Counted from the first letter of the stretch, positions 30,857-39,851 are shown. The stretch is 64,000 bases of DNA from Nocardia iowensis (GCF_019222765.1 NZ_CP078145.1:1-64000); one strand, 5' to 3'. The notes: generated by a model from the letters alone, not told the origin. Made by a program: numbers and translations.

Positions 30857-32358
30857 CAGTCCGTCACCCGGCAGTTCTCCCCCGCGATCTGGGGGTTCGG
30901 CGACGCGGACGATGGCGGAACCGGTGCCTCCGACTTCGTCGGCGTCTTGATCTCGGTGCCCCTGGTGTCACCGTTGCCCGGCGGCGGCGCGGGCTCGGAG
31001 GGCGGCGGAACGGCGGTGCTCGGTGCGGGCGGGCCGGACGGCGGGGGCTCGGTCGGCGGCGGCAGCACACCCGGCTGCGGCACCGACTGCTTCGGCGGGC
31101 ACGGCGGGAGCAGTTCGCCCTGCGCGATGGACCGCATCTGGTCTTTGGCTCGATCCAGCGAGCCGGGCGGCAGTCCCTTACCGACCTGTTCGCGGCCGGT
31201 CTGCTTGAGATCGGTGACCTTCAGCATCCGGCACGACGACGGCAACTCGGCGCCGGGATCGACCAGGGACAGCTCACCCGTCTTGGTGACACAGCCGACC
31301 AGGTTCACGTCGTGGATCGAGTAACCGAGCACCGACCCGGGCAACCCGCGCAGGATCACCACCGAGCCGTTGTCGGCGCCGACGTAGTAGTTGCTGCGAA
31401 TCATCTTGTAGCCGACCAGCAGTCCGACACCGACGGCGACGACCAGCGCGAACGCGAGCACGAGCCAGCGCAGTTTGCGTGACTTGCCCTCCGGCTCCGG
31501 CTCGGGTGTCGCGGCGGCGCGGCGCGGTGCGGCCCGCGGCGGGCGCATGGCCGCCGCACGTCCGGCCGCGGTGTTCGGCGGCGGCGTGTCCTCGTCCACA
31601 CCGGATGCGGCACCGGCCACGATCGGATGGCTCTGGCCGTAGTCGAGATCGATGACATCGGCCACGACGACGGTCACATTGTCCGGTCCGCCGCTGCGCA
31701 ACGCGAGTTCGATGAGCCGGTCGGCGCATTCGTCGGTGCTGCCCTCGCGCAGGGTGTTCGCGATGGTCTCGTCGCTCACCACATCGGAGAGGCCGTCGGA
31801 GCACAGCAGGTAGCGGTCGCCGGCGCGCGCCTCGCGCATGATCAGCGTCGGCTCGATCTCGTTGCCGGTGAGCGCGCGCATGATCAGCGAGCGCTGCGGG
31901 TGCGTGTGCGCCTGCTCGGGCGTGATCCTGCCCTCGTCCACCAGCGACTGGACGAAGGTGTCGTCCCTGGTGATCTGGGCGAGTTCGCCGCCGCGCAGCA
32001 GATAGGCGCGGGAATCACCGATGTGCACAAGGCCGAGCTTCTTGCCCGCGAACAGGACCGCGGTGAGCGTGGTGCCCATCCCGTCGAGTTCGGGCTCCTC
32101 CTCGACCTGATCGGCGATGGCGGCGTTGCCCTCTCGGGTCGCCGCGTCGAGCTTGCCGAGCAGATCGTCGCCCGGCTCGTCGTCGTCCAGATGGGCCAGC
32201 GCGGCGATCATCAACTGCGACGCCACCTCGCCCGCGGCATGGCCACCCATACCGTCGGCCAGCGCGAGTAATCGCGCACCGGCATAGACGGAGTCTTCGT
32301 TGTTGCCACGGACGAGACCGCGGTCGCTACGTGCTGCGTAGCGGAGAACGAGTGTCAC
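30856..32358 (-). CDS. pstP: PP2C-type Ser/Thr phosphatase PstP
   Basis: A membrane-anchored PPM/PP2C phosphatase of 500 residues that reverses PknA and PknB phosphorylation. The catalytic domain covers about 5-240 with NNEDSVYA, ADGMGGHA (metal Asp35), GDSRAYLLR, SDGLSD and GGPDNVTVVV. A linker, a membrane helix (near 305-325) and an external domain ending in a Pro-rich tail follow. GTG at 32358 gives the family N-terminus VTLVLRYAARSDRGLVR and overlaps the fhaB stop by four bases. Confidence 0.96.
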   Translation of the reverse strand: MTLVLRYAARSDRGLVRGNNEDSVYAGARLLALADGMGGHAAGEVASQLMIAALAHLDDDEPGDDLLGKLDAATREGNAAIADQVEEEPELDGMGTTLTAVLFAGKKLGLVHIGDSRAYLLRGGELAQITRDDTFVQSLVDEGRITPEQAHTHPQRSLIMRALTGNEIEPTLIMREARAGDRYLLCSDGLSDVVSDETIANTLREGSTDECADRLIELALRSGGPDNVTVVVADVIDLDYGQSHPIVAGAASGVDEDTPPPNTAAGRAAAMRPPRAAPRRAAATPEPEPEGKSRKLRWLVLAFALVVAVGVGLLVGYKMIRSNYYVGADNGSVVILRGLPGSVLGYSIHDVNLVGCVTKTGELSLVDPGAELPSSCRMLKVTDLKQTGREQVGKGLPPGSLDRAKDQMRSIAQGELLPPCPPKQSVPQPGVLPPPTEPPPSGPPAPSTAVPPPSEPAPPPGNGDTRGTEIKTPTKSEAPVPPSSASPNPQIAGENCRVTD

Positions 32359-32822
32359 GATCGCAGCTCGATCACTGTTTTGCCGACACGGACAGGGGTG
32401 CCGAGCGGAACCCGCACGGCGGTGGTGACTTTCGCGCGATCGAGGTAGGTGCCGTTCGTCGAGCCGAGATCTTCGACGTACCAATCATCGCCACGCGGGG
32501 ACAGTCGCGCATGTCTGGTCGAGGCGTAATCATCGGTGAGCACCAGCGTGGAGTCGTCCGCACGCCCGATCAGCACCGGTTGGGTGCCGAGCGAGATGCG
32601 GGTGCCGGCGAGTGAACCTTGAGTCACCACAAGAAATTTGGCGCCCTTCTGGCCCCGGCTGAAGGAGGGCAGCACCGCGGAACCGCGTGCGGCCCTGGGC
32701 TGTATCCGTATGCCGGATGCCGCGTAGATGTCGCTGCGCAAGGTGCGCAGCACCGCCCACACGAACAACCACAACAGCAGCAGGAACCCCGCCCGGGTCA
32801 ATTGCAGGATCAGTCCCTGCAC
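32355..32822 (-). CDS. fhaB: FHA domain protein FhaB (FipA)
   Basis: A 155-residue protein with an N-terminal membrane helix (about 7-27, LTRAGFLLLLWLFVWAVLRTL) and a C-terminal phosphothreonine-binding FHA domain: VLIGRADDSTLVLTDDYAS, then [15 protein letters not shown]. In mycobacteria this protein links kinase signalling to division and cell-wall synthesis. GTG at 32822 was chosen because AGGAGGT lies eight bases upstream and the protein begins VQGLILQLTRAGF as in relatives; a longer frame exists but is unsupported. The pstP start overlaps its stop. Confidence 0.95.
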   Translation of the reverse strand: MQGLILQLTRAGFLLLLWLFVWAVLRTLRSDIYAASGIRIQPRAARGSAVLPSFSRGQKGAKFLVVTQGSLAGTRISLGTQPVLIGRADDSTLVLTDDYASTRHARLSPRGDDWYVEDLGSTNGTYLDRAKVTTAVRVPLGTPVRVGKTVIELRS

Positions 32823-33026
32823 GGCGTTCCACCTCCTGTTCGACCGTGTATGTCGGTGCCGTAGGTGCGGTTCGACCACCCCCACCGGCGTGCTGGCCTT
32901 GCCGACCCCGGTTCCGGTGCCGTGCGTGTGTTGGCAGCATCATAGGGCCGTAGGTCGAATTCGATCACGATACGACCGACGAATCCCTGATGGCCATGTC
33001 GTGACCTGCATCGCGAGCTTACGGGA

Positions 33027-34433
33027 TCAGACGATACGGATCAGGATCTCGGAGTGCCCGGCGCGGATCACATCCCCGTCGGCGAGCTGCCAGTCTTGCA
33101 CGGGGGAACCGTTGACCAGCGTGCCGTTGGTGGAACCCAGATCCGAGAGCATCGCGGTCTGCCCGTCCCAGCGGACCTCGATGTGCCTGCGCGAGACACC
33201 GGTATCGGGCAGCCGGAAGTGCGCGTCCTGGCCGCGGCCGATGATGTTGCTACCCTCGCGCAGCTGGTACGTGCGACCGCTACCGTCATCGAGCTGCAGG
33301 GTCGCGGAGTAGCCCGAACCCGCCTGCGGGGCAGCGCCGTACGCGGGCGCGGCGGGGTAGCCGGGCTGTCCCGCATAGCCGGGCTGCTGCGAGTAGGCCT
33401 GGCCGTAACCGGGCTGCTCCTCCTGGGCGTAGCCGCTCTGGTCGGGGTAGCTCGGGTCCGCGTAGGCCGGGTCGGCGTAGCCCTGCTGGCCGTAGCCGGG
33501 CTGGGCGTAGCTCTGGCCTTGCTGGCCGTAGGCCGGGTCCGCGTAAGCCTGATCGCCGTAGCCTTGCTGGGCATACCCCGGCTGGCCGTACCCCGGCTCC
33601 TGGTAACCCGGCTGGCCGTACGCCGCGGGTTCCTGATAACCCGGCTGACCGTAAGCAGGCGGCTCCTGGTAACCCGGCTGACCGTAGGCGCGATCGGCGT
33701 AACCCGGCTGCTGGCCGTACCCCGGCTCCTGATACCCCGGCTGGCCGTAGGCCTGGCCGCCCTGCTGGTAGTCGTAGCCGTTCTGATAGTCGCCGTAACC
33801 CTGCTGACCGTCCGGCGCCTGATAGTCGGCGGCGTAGGGCGCCGCGCCGCGACCGTAGTCCTCGCGGTACGCGCCGTTCTGCGCACCGCCGCGACCGGCA
33901 GGCGGTGGGGCGTACCCGCGGTTGCGTGGATCGGACTCCGCGGGCTCACGACTCGGGTCGTAGCCTGAGTTCTGCGTCATGGGGCCAGCTCCTGGTTGCG
34001 GGTTTTCAGGTCGTTGTGGCGGGGGTTCGGGGCTGTGAGCTGGTGTAGCTCGGCGACCGACGTCCGGATCGACCCGGCCGCTTGCCCTGAACTGTCCGGT
34101 GTGCAGCGTAGGGGATGCCTCGAACGCCACGTGTACTTCGCCGTAGGTCTGCCAGCCTTGCTCGCGGATGTAATCCTGCAGGTGTTTGGCGAACGCGCGG
34201 GTGGTGAGGTCGTGGTCGGCGTCCAACTGCTGGTGATCGGAAGAATTGATAGTGATCACATAGCTGTTGGGCGCCAACAGGTGTCCGCCACCGAGCTCTT
34301 GGACATGATCAGCGGCCTCCCGTTGCAGCGCCGCCTCCACCTCCTGGGGCACGACGTTGCCGCCGAAGACCCTGGCGAACACATCACCGACGGCGCCCTG
34401 AAGACGACGCTCGAACCGTGAAACGATGCCCAT
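33027..34433 (-). CDS. fhaA: FHA domain protein FhaA (DUF3662-FHA)
   Basis: A 468-residue protein. The N-terminal DUF3662 domain covers about 1-130 ([20 protein letters not shown], ...ALQREAADH). The central region of about 240 residues is very low complexity, dominated by Tyr, Gln, Gly and Pro in repeats such as YGQPGYQEP. The C-terminal FHA domain (about 385-468) contains [21 protein letters not shown] and [10 protein letters not shown]. In mycobacteria FhaA binds phosphorylated PknB and MviN and modulates cell-wall synthesis. ATG at 34433 follows GGGAGG. First gene of the cluster; about 200 bases without features separate it from fhaB. Confidence 0.95.
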   Translation of the reverse strand: MGIVSRFERRLQGAVGDVFARVFGGNVVPQEVEAALQREAADHVQELGGGHLLAPNSYVITINSSDHQQLDADHDLTTRAFAKHLQDYIREQGWQTYGEVHVAFEASPTLHTGQFRASGRVDPDVGRRATPAHSPEPPPQRPENPQPGAGPMTQNSGYDPSREPAESDPRNRGYAPPPAGRGGAQNGAYREDYGRGAAPYAADYQAPDGQQGYGDYQNGYDYQQGGQAYGQPGYQEPGYGQQPGYADRAYGQPGYQEPPAYGQPGYQEPAAYGQPGYQEPGYGQPGYAQQGYGDQAYADPAYGQQGQSYAQPGYGQQGYADPAYADPSYPDQSGYAQEEQPGYGQAYSQQPGYAGQPGYPAAPAYGAAPQAGSGYSATLQLDDGSGRTYQLREGSNIIGRGQDAHFRLPDTGVSRRHIEVRWDGQTAMLSDLGSTNGTLVNGSPVQDWQLADGDVIRAGHSEILIRIV

Positions 34434-34660
34434 CTCGGCCTCCCTTCGGTGAGCGTCTCTTCTTCTGATTCGTAACAACGACACGCGTATATGGCGTGTC
34501 GCGTATCGAGCACGTTCATTGCATGATATCCACGATCGTCCACACCTGTAACTCTTGGAAAGATCAGCGGGTTCCCACGCTTGTCCAGCCCCCGCGTCAC
34601 GGGCCCCCACGGGCGATTTCGTGTCGGCGCAGGGTGCGTGATACTGTCTCCGAGTCGCTC

Positions 34661-34743
34661 GGGCGAGTGGCGGAATGGCAGACGCGCTGGCTTCAGGTGC
34701 CAGTGTCCTTCGGGACGTGGGGGTTCAAGTCCCCCTTCGCCCA
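34661..34743 (+). tRNA. tRNA-Leu (CAG anticodon)
   Basis: An 83-nt class II tRNA. GGGCGAG pairs with TTCGCCC, the anticodon loop TTCAGGT carries CAG, the long variable arm is TGTCCTTCGGGACG, and the T arm contains GGTTCAAGTCC. CCA is not encoded. A GATACT hexamer at 34640-34645 upstream may be the -10 element. Confidence 0.97.
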
Positions 34744-34757
34744 CTTCACTCGGGGAA

Positions 34758-34786
34758 GCTCGTGCTCGCAGAGAGCGCGGGCTTTT
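34758..34786 (+). terminator. Terminator of tRNA-Leu
   Basis: Arms GCTCGTGCTC and GAGCGCGGGC (with G-U pairs) around GCAGA, followed by TTTT, 14 bases after the tRNA. Confidence 0.75.
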
Positions 34787-34800
34787 CTCGTTTCGTTCAG

Positions 34801-34859
34801 TGTTTTGTGGGGGCGCAGCCCCCACGCCCCGCCCGGCGGGGCGTTGCCCCCCGGACCCC
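34801..34859 (+). repeat. GC-rich tRNA-associated repeat, copy 2
   Basis: Same 59-bp element as at 13122-13180, differing at two bases, again just after a tRNA terminator. Both copies are preceded by a TCTCGTTTCG-type sequence. Confidence 0.85.
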
Positions 34860-34877
34860 GTGCCGGGGCTGCGCTCC

Positions 34878-34917
34878 TGTGGGCTCGCTCCTCTGTCTGT
34901 GGGCTCGCTCCTCTGTC
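34878..34917 (+). repeat. Perfect 20-bp tandem duplication
   Basis: Two exact adjacent copies of TGTGGGCTCGCTCCTCTGTC between the tRNA-Leu repeat and the hydrolase gene. Confidence 0.9.
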
Positions 34918-34977
34918 CTGTCGGCAGCGATTCGAGCAGGATGGTGACGGCTTTGGTGTCCAATCCGGGGAGTCGCG

Positions 34978-35991
34978 ATGCAGCAGACTGAGGTTTCGGA
35001 CGACAAGCAGTCGGCCGGACGACCGCGTCGTGCACGGCGTCGCATTGTGGCCAGTGTGGTGGGCGCTGTGCTCGTTGCCGCGCTGATCGCTTGGCTCGCG
35101 GTGCGTGACAACTCGCCGGTTGGTCACTTCACCTCTGCTGCGGGATATGACGAATTCTTCGCCGCCTACCACCGGGCGTTCGCGGAATTGCCGCCGCCGA
35201 GCGCGACGCTGGACTTGCGTACCGAGTACGGCGTGGTCCGGATGTATCGGTTCGATGGCGCGAATCCGACAGCGGCCCCGCTGCTTTTGCTCCCTGGGCG
35301 GGCGGCTGCGGCACCGATGTGGGCCGACAATCTGGCCTCGCTTACGGCCCTGCGAACGGTGTATCTGGTTGATCTGCTCGGCGAGCCGGGTGCGAGCGTG
35401 CAGAGCAAGCCGGTCGGGGACGACGAGGCGCAGGCCGCGTGGCTACATCAGGCCATCGAGCAACTTCCCGACCGGGAGATAGTTCTTGTCGGACTGTCCA
35501 TCGGCGGCTGGACCGCTACCAATCTTGCTATCCGCCAACCGCAGAAGGTCGCCGGTGTCGTCGTTCTCGATCCGGTCATGACCTTCGCCTCGATGTCCTG
35601 GCGCGCCATTGTCCGGTCGATTCCGGCTTCGGTGCGCTGGTTTCCGAAGAGCTGGCGCGACGACTTCAACAGCTGGGTGGCGGGCGGGGCACCCGTCGAA
35701 CAGGTGCCGACGGCGGACATGATCGAAGCGGGTATGCGCCATTACGCCCTCGCTTTACCCGCGCCGACGCAGTTCGACGATGCCGAATTGCGTCGGCCGG
35801 CAATGCCGTTTCTGGTGATCATGGCGGGCCGGTCGGTCATGCACGACAGCGCGAAGGCCGCCGACCATGCCCGGCGCACTCTCCGTGATGGCACAATCCT
35901 CGTCTACGACAACGCATCCCACGCCCTCAACGGCGAATATCCTGAACGCATCGCTGCCGACATCGCGACATTTCTGGCCCGCGCCGGCTGA
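34978..35991 (+). CDS. Membrane-anchored alpha/beta hydrolase
   Basis: A 337-residue alpha/beta-hydrolase-fold protein. A basic N-terminus and one membrane helix (22-42) place the catalytic domain outside the membrane. The nucleophile elbow is GLSIGG with Ser174, and the catalytic His is probably His316 in NASHALNGEYP. Between them the core shows LLLLPGRAAAAPMWADN and VVVLDP. ATG at 34978 has GGGGAG upstream. The substrate cannot be read from sequence; esterases and haloperoxidase-like enzymes share this pattern. It is a single gene with no obvious operon partner. Confidence 0.85.
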   Translation: MQQTEVSDDKQSAGRPRRARRRIVASVVGAVLVAALIAWLAVRDNSPVGHFTSAAGYDEFFAAYHRAFAELPPPSATLDLRTEYGVVRMYRFDGANPTAAPLLLLPGRAAAAPMWADNLASLTALRTVYLVDLLGEPGASVQSKPVGDDEAQAAWLHQAIEQLPDREIVLVGLSIGGWTATNLAIRQPQKVAGVVVLDPVMTFASMSWRAIVRSIPASVRWFPKSWRDDFNSWVAGGAPVEQVPTADMIEAGMRHYALALPAPTQFDDAELRRPAMPFLVIMAGRSVMHDSAKAADHARRTLRDGTILVYDNASHALNGEYPERIAADIATFLARAG

Positions 35992-36294
35992 GCCGACGGC
36001 CGAAAAGGCCGCGGAGCCTGCGTAACACATCGGACAATCCGGACTTCACTTGACGCGGAAATGATTCCGCCAGGTAGTAATTCCGCCGACCGAGACAACG
36101 CCTGCGTCACGTAGTTCGGTTCAATTGCGTTTCTATCGGTGTTTCGCACTGGATTATTCAAATGTTCATCTACGCTTGCGGCGGCTCACACCGGAGTGGT
36201 CACTTTCGCAAAAACCTGCATTCGCCAGGGATTTGGTGCTGCTACTCCCGGTCGCAGCTTGTCATGCACCTTTCCCTCAGCTGAAGGATCAGGT
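35992..36294. other. Intergenic region upstream of the lipase
   Basis: About 300 bases of lower GC. It contains a small perfect hairpin (GCGGAA, loop ATGA, TTCCGC at 36055-36070), which may end the hydrolase transcript or be an operator. The lipase frame is open upstream to about 36139, but that stretch has no signal-peptide or family features. No promoter was confidently identified. Confidence 0.4.
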
Positions 36295-37686
36295 ATGAAC
36301 ATGTTCAAAACACGGCACCGCCGATATGGGCGGACAACAACGATGTTGGCCGCCAGTGCGGCGGCCGTGATTCAAGTGGCAGGCGCCGGCTTCGCCAGTG
36401 CGGACGACTATGTACCGATTCAGCCTGCCCTGACTCCGCCCGCACTGCCCGCGGATGATCAGGTGTTCCTGAATCCGCCGCGCGACGTGGTCGAGGCCAA
36501 GCAACCGGGCGAGATCATTGCCGCTCGCGAAGTGCATCCGGCGTTCCAGTCGATTATTCAGCCCGACGTCGACGCATGGCAGCTGTCGTACCGTTCGACG
36601 AACAGCCGCGATGAGCCGATTGCCGCGGTGACGACAGTCATGAAGCCGCGCGGCAGCAGCCCGTCGAACTTGTTGTCGGTCCAAATACCGGAGGACGCTG
36701 TCGCGGCGCACTGCGCGCCGTCGTACACCAGCCAGCTGTTGGCGCTGCCCCCGAACTACGCGGGCACGATGGGCCCCAACTTCATGCTCCCGATGGCCCT
36801 TTACGCGGTCACCAAGGGATGGGCTGTCTCCATTCCCGACCACGAAGGCTTGCTCTCCGCGTTCGCGGCGGGCCCATTGGCTGGCCGGATCACCCTGGAT
36901 GGCATCAGGGCGACGGAAAATTTCAAGCCGATGGGACTTCCCGGCCGCGACACGAAGGTCGGCCTGTGGGGTGACTCGGGTGGCTCCATCCCGACCGTGC
37001 ACGCCGCCGAACTGCGCGCCACCTACGCCCCGGACGTCAATGTTGTCGGTGCTGTTTCCGGCTCCACCGCAGCAGATCTCCGCGACCTGGTCGACTACCA
37101 GAACAACGGGCCCGCTGCCGGAACGGTTTTCGCGGGCATCATCGGCCTGACGCGCGAATACCCGGAACTGCAGGCCTACATCGATCAGCACATGAATCCG
37201 CTTGGTCAGGGACTTCGGTCCGTACACAGCAATGTGTGCCAGGGCTGGTCGGTTTCGACCTTTCCCAACCTGAACATAAAGGGGCTCTTCGACGTTCCGG
37301 ATGTGACGCGCGAGCCGCTGCCGAGCAAGTATTTGGACATGGTCAAGATGGGGAATGCAACTCCGGACCGACCGATGTATATCTTCCAGTCGATGGGCGA
37401 CTGGATTATGCCCGCCTATGCGACCGACCGTCTGGTGGACACCTATTGCCAGAACGACGGGCGCATCACGTACAACCGCATCACCGTCGGTGAGGCCTAC
37501 TCGCAGGCCTTCTTGTCGGTGCCGGGAACGTATCAATGGCTCCAGGAACGGTTCGATGGAGTCCCGGTGGCAAATGGCTGCACTAGGCAAGACGTCGCGG
37601 CAATCGCCAAGGATGATTCCCCCGAGATGACGGAATGGGTATCGATCGTCGGGCCGGAACTGACCGCGGCGGCAGCCAAACCCTGA
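36295..37686 (+). CDS. Secreted lipase (LIP family)
   Basis: A 463-residue exported lipase of the secretory-lipase family (first characterised in Candida, common in Nocardia and mycobacteria). ATG at 36295 has GAAGGA upstream and gives a signal peptide: basic start, hydrophobic core around 17-30, probable cleavage after ASA at 34-36. The nucleophile is Ser228 in GDSGG. PDHEG at 181-185 and the C-terminal GDWIMPAYATD, likely carrying the catalytic Asp, match the family. Cysteines at 140 and later positions suggest disulfides. A bidirectional terminator follows. Confidence 0.9.
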   Translation: MNMFKTRHRRYGRTTTMLAASAAAVIQVAGAGFASADDYVPIQPALTPPALPADDQVFLNPPRDVVEAKQPGEIIAAREVHPAFQSIIQPDVDAWQLSYRSTNSRDEPIAAVTTVMKPRGSSPSNLLSVQIPEDAVAAHCAPSYTSQLLALPPNYAGTMGPNFMLPMALYAVTKGWAVSIPDHEGLLSAFAAGPLAGRITLDGIRATENFKPMGLPGRDTKVGLWGDSGGSIPTVHAAELRATYAPDVNVVGAVSGSTAADLRDLVDYQNNGPAAGTVFAGIIGLTREYPELQAYIDQHMNPLGQGLRSVHSNVCQGWSVSTFPNLNIKGLFDVPDVTREPLPSKYLDMVKMGNATPDRPMYIFQSMGDWIMPAYATDRLVDTYCQNDGRITYNRITVGEAYSQAFLSVPGTYQWLQERFDGVPVANGCTRQDVAAIAKDDSPEMTEWVSIVGPELTAAAAKP

Positions 37687-37739
37687 CCGAAGGTCGAGAA
37701 CGGAATAGTCGGCACCAGCCCGACGCAGTCGGTTGAGAG

Positions 37740-37767
37740 AAGGCCCGGTCCACCAGGACCGGGCCTT
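37740..37767. terminator. Bidirectional terminator between lipase and ene-reductase genes
   Basis: Perfect 12-bp stem, arms AAGGCCCGGTCC and GGACCGGGCCTT with loop ACCA, between two convergent genes. There is a short T run on the plus side. Confidence 0.92.
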
Positions 37768-37793
37768 TGACTATCCATGACCAGGACGCCGGA

Positions 37794-38984
37794 CTAGGTT
37801 GTCGCCGCCGGATCTGGTACCGGAGAAGTCAATACACAGTGCGTGCCCCGATAGATCGTCGGCATACAGCGATTGCAATGGGTGCACTGCGATACCGTCG
37901 CCGCCTCATCCCGCATGCGGTTGATCAGTCCGGGGTCGTGCAGCAGCGCGCGAGCCATGGCGACGAACTCGAATCCATGCGACATCGCGGTGTCGATCGC
38001 CGCGCGCGAGGCGATCCCGCCGAGCAGCACCAGCGGGATACCGAGTTCGGCGCGGAAACGCAACGCGTCGTCGAGCAGGTAGGTCTCGTGATACGGGTAG
38101 GTACGCAGGAATCGGCGGCCCGCCAGGCGAATACCCCAGCGCTGCGGCGGCGGGAACTGGTCGGCGAATTCGCGCAGCGGTACGTCACCGCGGAACAGGT
38201 ACATCGGATTGCGCAGCGAACTGCCGACGGTGAGTTCGAGGGCGTCCAGGTTGCCGTCCTGGGCGAGCCACCGTGCGACGGACCGGCTTTCGTCGCCGCC
38301 GAAACCGCCGCGCACACCGTCGTCCATGTTGAACTTCGCGAGCACCGCGATCTCGCCGCCGACTTCCTGGCGCACCGCGTCGGCGGTCTGCCTCGCCAGC
38401 CTGGCCCGGTTGACCAGGCTGCCGCCGTATTCGTCCGAGCGTCTGTTCAGTGCCGGGCTGAGAAAGGAGCTGATCAGATAGTTGTGCCCGAAATGCAGTT
38501 CCACCGCGTCGAATCCGGACCGCGCCGCCAGGCGGGCGGCGCGAGCGTGCGCGGCGACGATCCGCCGGATGTCCGCCGACGTCGCCGCGTGTGTGCGCCG
38601 CAGGCTGATCGGACTGAATTGTGTGCTCGGCGCGAGTGCGGTCGCGCGGTTCGAGGCGGCGTTCGCGACGGGACCCGCGTGACCGAGTTGGGCCGAGACC
38701 GCACCGCCCGCGCTGTGCACCGCGTCGGTGAGCCTGCGTAATCCGGGCACCGCCTCGGGACGCATCCAGATCTGATGCCGGTCGGTCCTGCCCTCGGGCG
38801 CGACCGCGCAGTAGGCGACCGTGGTCATCCCGGCGCCGCCCGCCGCCACCGCGCGGTGGAAGTCGATCAGCTCGTCGGTGACCAACGCGTCCGGCGTGCG
38901 CCCCTCGAACGTCGCTGCCTTGATGATGCGGTTGCGCAGCTGGACCGGCCCTAGCTCGGCCGGCTGGAACGCGTCGTGCGGCAT
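37794..38984 (-). CDS. Old Yellow Enzyme-family NADH:flavin oxidoreductase
   Basis: A 396-residue FMN-binding TIM barrel of the OYE/2,4-dienoyl-CoA reductase group. Landmarks: LRNRIIKAATFEG at the start, AQLGHAG near residue 100, then FDAVELHFGHNYLISSFLSPALNRRSDEYGG split by short insertions, with the catalytic His-x2-Tyr replaced by HFGHNY. A C-terminal cysteine cluster (CTHCNRC, then a Cys ten residues later) resembles the 4Fe-4S motif of dienoyl-CoA reductases, but their C-terminal FAD/NADPH domain is absent. ATG at 38984. It diverges from the SDR gene under KstR-like operators, pointing to steroid or lipid catabolism. Confidence 0.9.
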   Translation of the reverse strand: MPHDAFQPAELGPVQLRNRIIKAATFEGRTPDALVTDELIDFHRAVAAGGAGMTTVAYCAVAPEGRTDRHQIWMRPEAVPGLRRLTDAVHSAGGAVSAQLGHAGPVANAASNRATALAPSTQFSPISLRRTHAATSADIRRIVAAHARAARLAARSGFDAVELHFGHNYLISSFLSPALNRRSDEYGGSLVNRARLARQTADAVRQEVGGEIAVLAKFNMDDGVRGGFGGDESRSVARWLAQDGNLDALELTVGSSLRNPMYLFRGDVPLREFADQFPPPQRWGIRLAGRRFLRTYPYHETYLLDDALRFRAELGIPLVLLGGIASRAAIDTAMSHGFEFVAMARALLHDPGLINRMRDEAATVSQCTHCNRCMPTIYRGTHCVLTSPVPDPAATT

Positions 38985-38994
38985 CTACTCACAC

Positions 38995-39008
38995 TAGAAC
39001 GTGTTTCA
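38995..39008. promoter_or_regulatory. KstR-like operator 1
   Basis: TAGAACGTGTTTCA fits the published KstR pattern TnnAACnnGTTnnA at every fixed base. It lies 11 bases upstream of the ene-reductase ATG. Confidence 0.75.
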
Positions 39009-39043
39009 GTTCGGTGCCCGCGGAATGAGCCGACGGAAGTGTC

Positions 39044-39071
39044 TTGACTCACAATGAGAACCTGTTCTAAT
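39044..39071 (+). promoter_or_regulatory. Promoter of the SDR gene
   Basis: TTGACT at 39044-39049 and TCTAAT at 39066-39071 with a 16-base spacer. Transcription would start at about the ATG at 39079, so the mRNA is probably leaderless; no ribosome-binding site precedes the ATG. Confidence 0.6.
39056..39069. promoter_or_regulatory. KstR-like operator 2
   Basis: GAGAACCTGTTCTA, with perfect arms AGAAC and GTTCT. It fits TnnAACnnGTTnnA except for the first base and overlaps the spacer and -10 of the SDR promoter, so bound repressor would block it. Confidence 0.75.
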
Positions 39072-39078
39072 TCTTGGC

Positions 39079-39846
39079 ATGCGCAGATATGACGGCCGCC
39101 GCGTGGTGGTGACGGGAGCCGGCTCCGGCATCGGGCAGGGCATCGCCCTCAGGCTGTTGGACGAGGGGGCCCAGCTGGTCGCCGCCGATATCGATGAGCC
39201 CGGTCTGGCGGCAACGGCCGAGAAGGCGGGCGACGCCGCCGATCGACTGCGGACGGTCGCGGTGAATGTCGCGGACCCGGCCTCGGTCCGCGCGGCCGCC
39301 GAGACGGCCCTGGAGTTCCTCGGCGGACTCGACGTCCTGGTGAACGGCGCGGGCATCCTGCGCCCGGCGCGCACCCACGAGATGCCGCTCGACGCCTGGA
39401 ATCAGGTGATCTCGGTGAACCTCACCGGCACCTTCCTGATGACGCAGGCCGTGCTGCCCGCGCTGGTGGAATCCGGGCACGGGGTGGTGGTGAACATTTC
39501 CTCGACCGCGGCCTTCAGCGCCGCGCCGTATCTCGCGGCCTATGCGGCGTCCAAGGGCGGCGTCAACGCCTTCACCCACGCGATCGCGCTCGAATACGCC
39601 AAGCAGGGACTGCGCGCGGTGAACATCGTGCCCGCGGGCATCACCAGTGGCATCACCACGAAATCGATTCTGGACCAGCCGGAGGGCTTCGATCCCAAGC
39701 TGTTCTCCCGGATGACCGGCTGGCTCAACGGTGGCGCGCTCGGCAGCCCGGAGGACATCGCGGGTGTGGTCGCGATGGTCGCCTCGGACGACGGCCGCTA
39801 CATGACCGGAACGGAGATCCGGATCGACGGCGGCGCGTTGATGTAA
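39079..39846 (+). CDS. Short-chain dehydrogenase/reductase
   Basis: A classical SDR of 255 residues. NAD(P)-binding TGAGSGIG is at 12-19, NGAG at 89-92, the catalytic Ser near 141, and Tyr155 with Lys159 in YAASK. The acidic AADID at the end of beta-2 favours NAD over NADP. The C-terminus ends GTEIRIDGGALM. The KstR-like operator in its promoter suggests a role in cholesterol or steroid breakdown, for example as a hydroxysteroid or hydroxyacyl dehydrogenase; the substrate is not visible in the sequence. It converges on the methyltransferase gene with a five-base gap. Confidence 0.92.
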   Translation: MRRYDGRRVVVTGAGSGIGQGIALRLLDEGAQLVAADIDEPGLAATAEKAGDAADRLRTVAVNVADPASVRAAAETALEFLGGLDVLVNGAGILRPARTHEMPLDAWNQVISVNLTGTFLMTQAVLPALVESGHGVVVNISSTAAFSAAPYLAAYAASKGGVNAFTHAIALEYAKQGLRAVNIVPAGITSGITTKSILDQPEGFDPKLFSRMTGWLNGGALGSPEDIAGVVAMVASDDGRYMTGTEIRIDGGALM

Positions 39847-39851
39847 GCGAG

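Noticed and set aside
33300..33960. Repeat array resembling a CRISPR or minisatellite
   Set aside because: The repeats are in frame within fhaA and encode a [13 protein letters not shown] linker; there are no spacers.
36139..36294. Extended N-terminus for the secreted lipase
   Set aside because: The ATG at 36295 has a good ribosome-binding site and starts a proper signal peptide; the extension would bury it.
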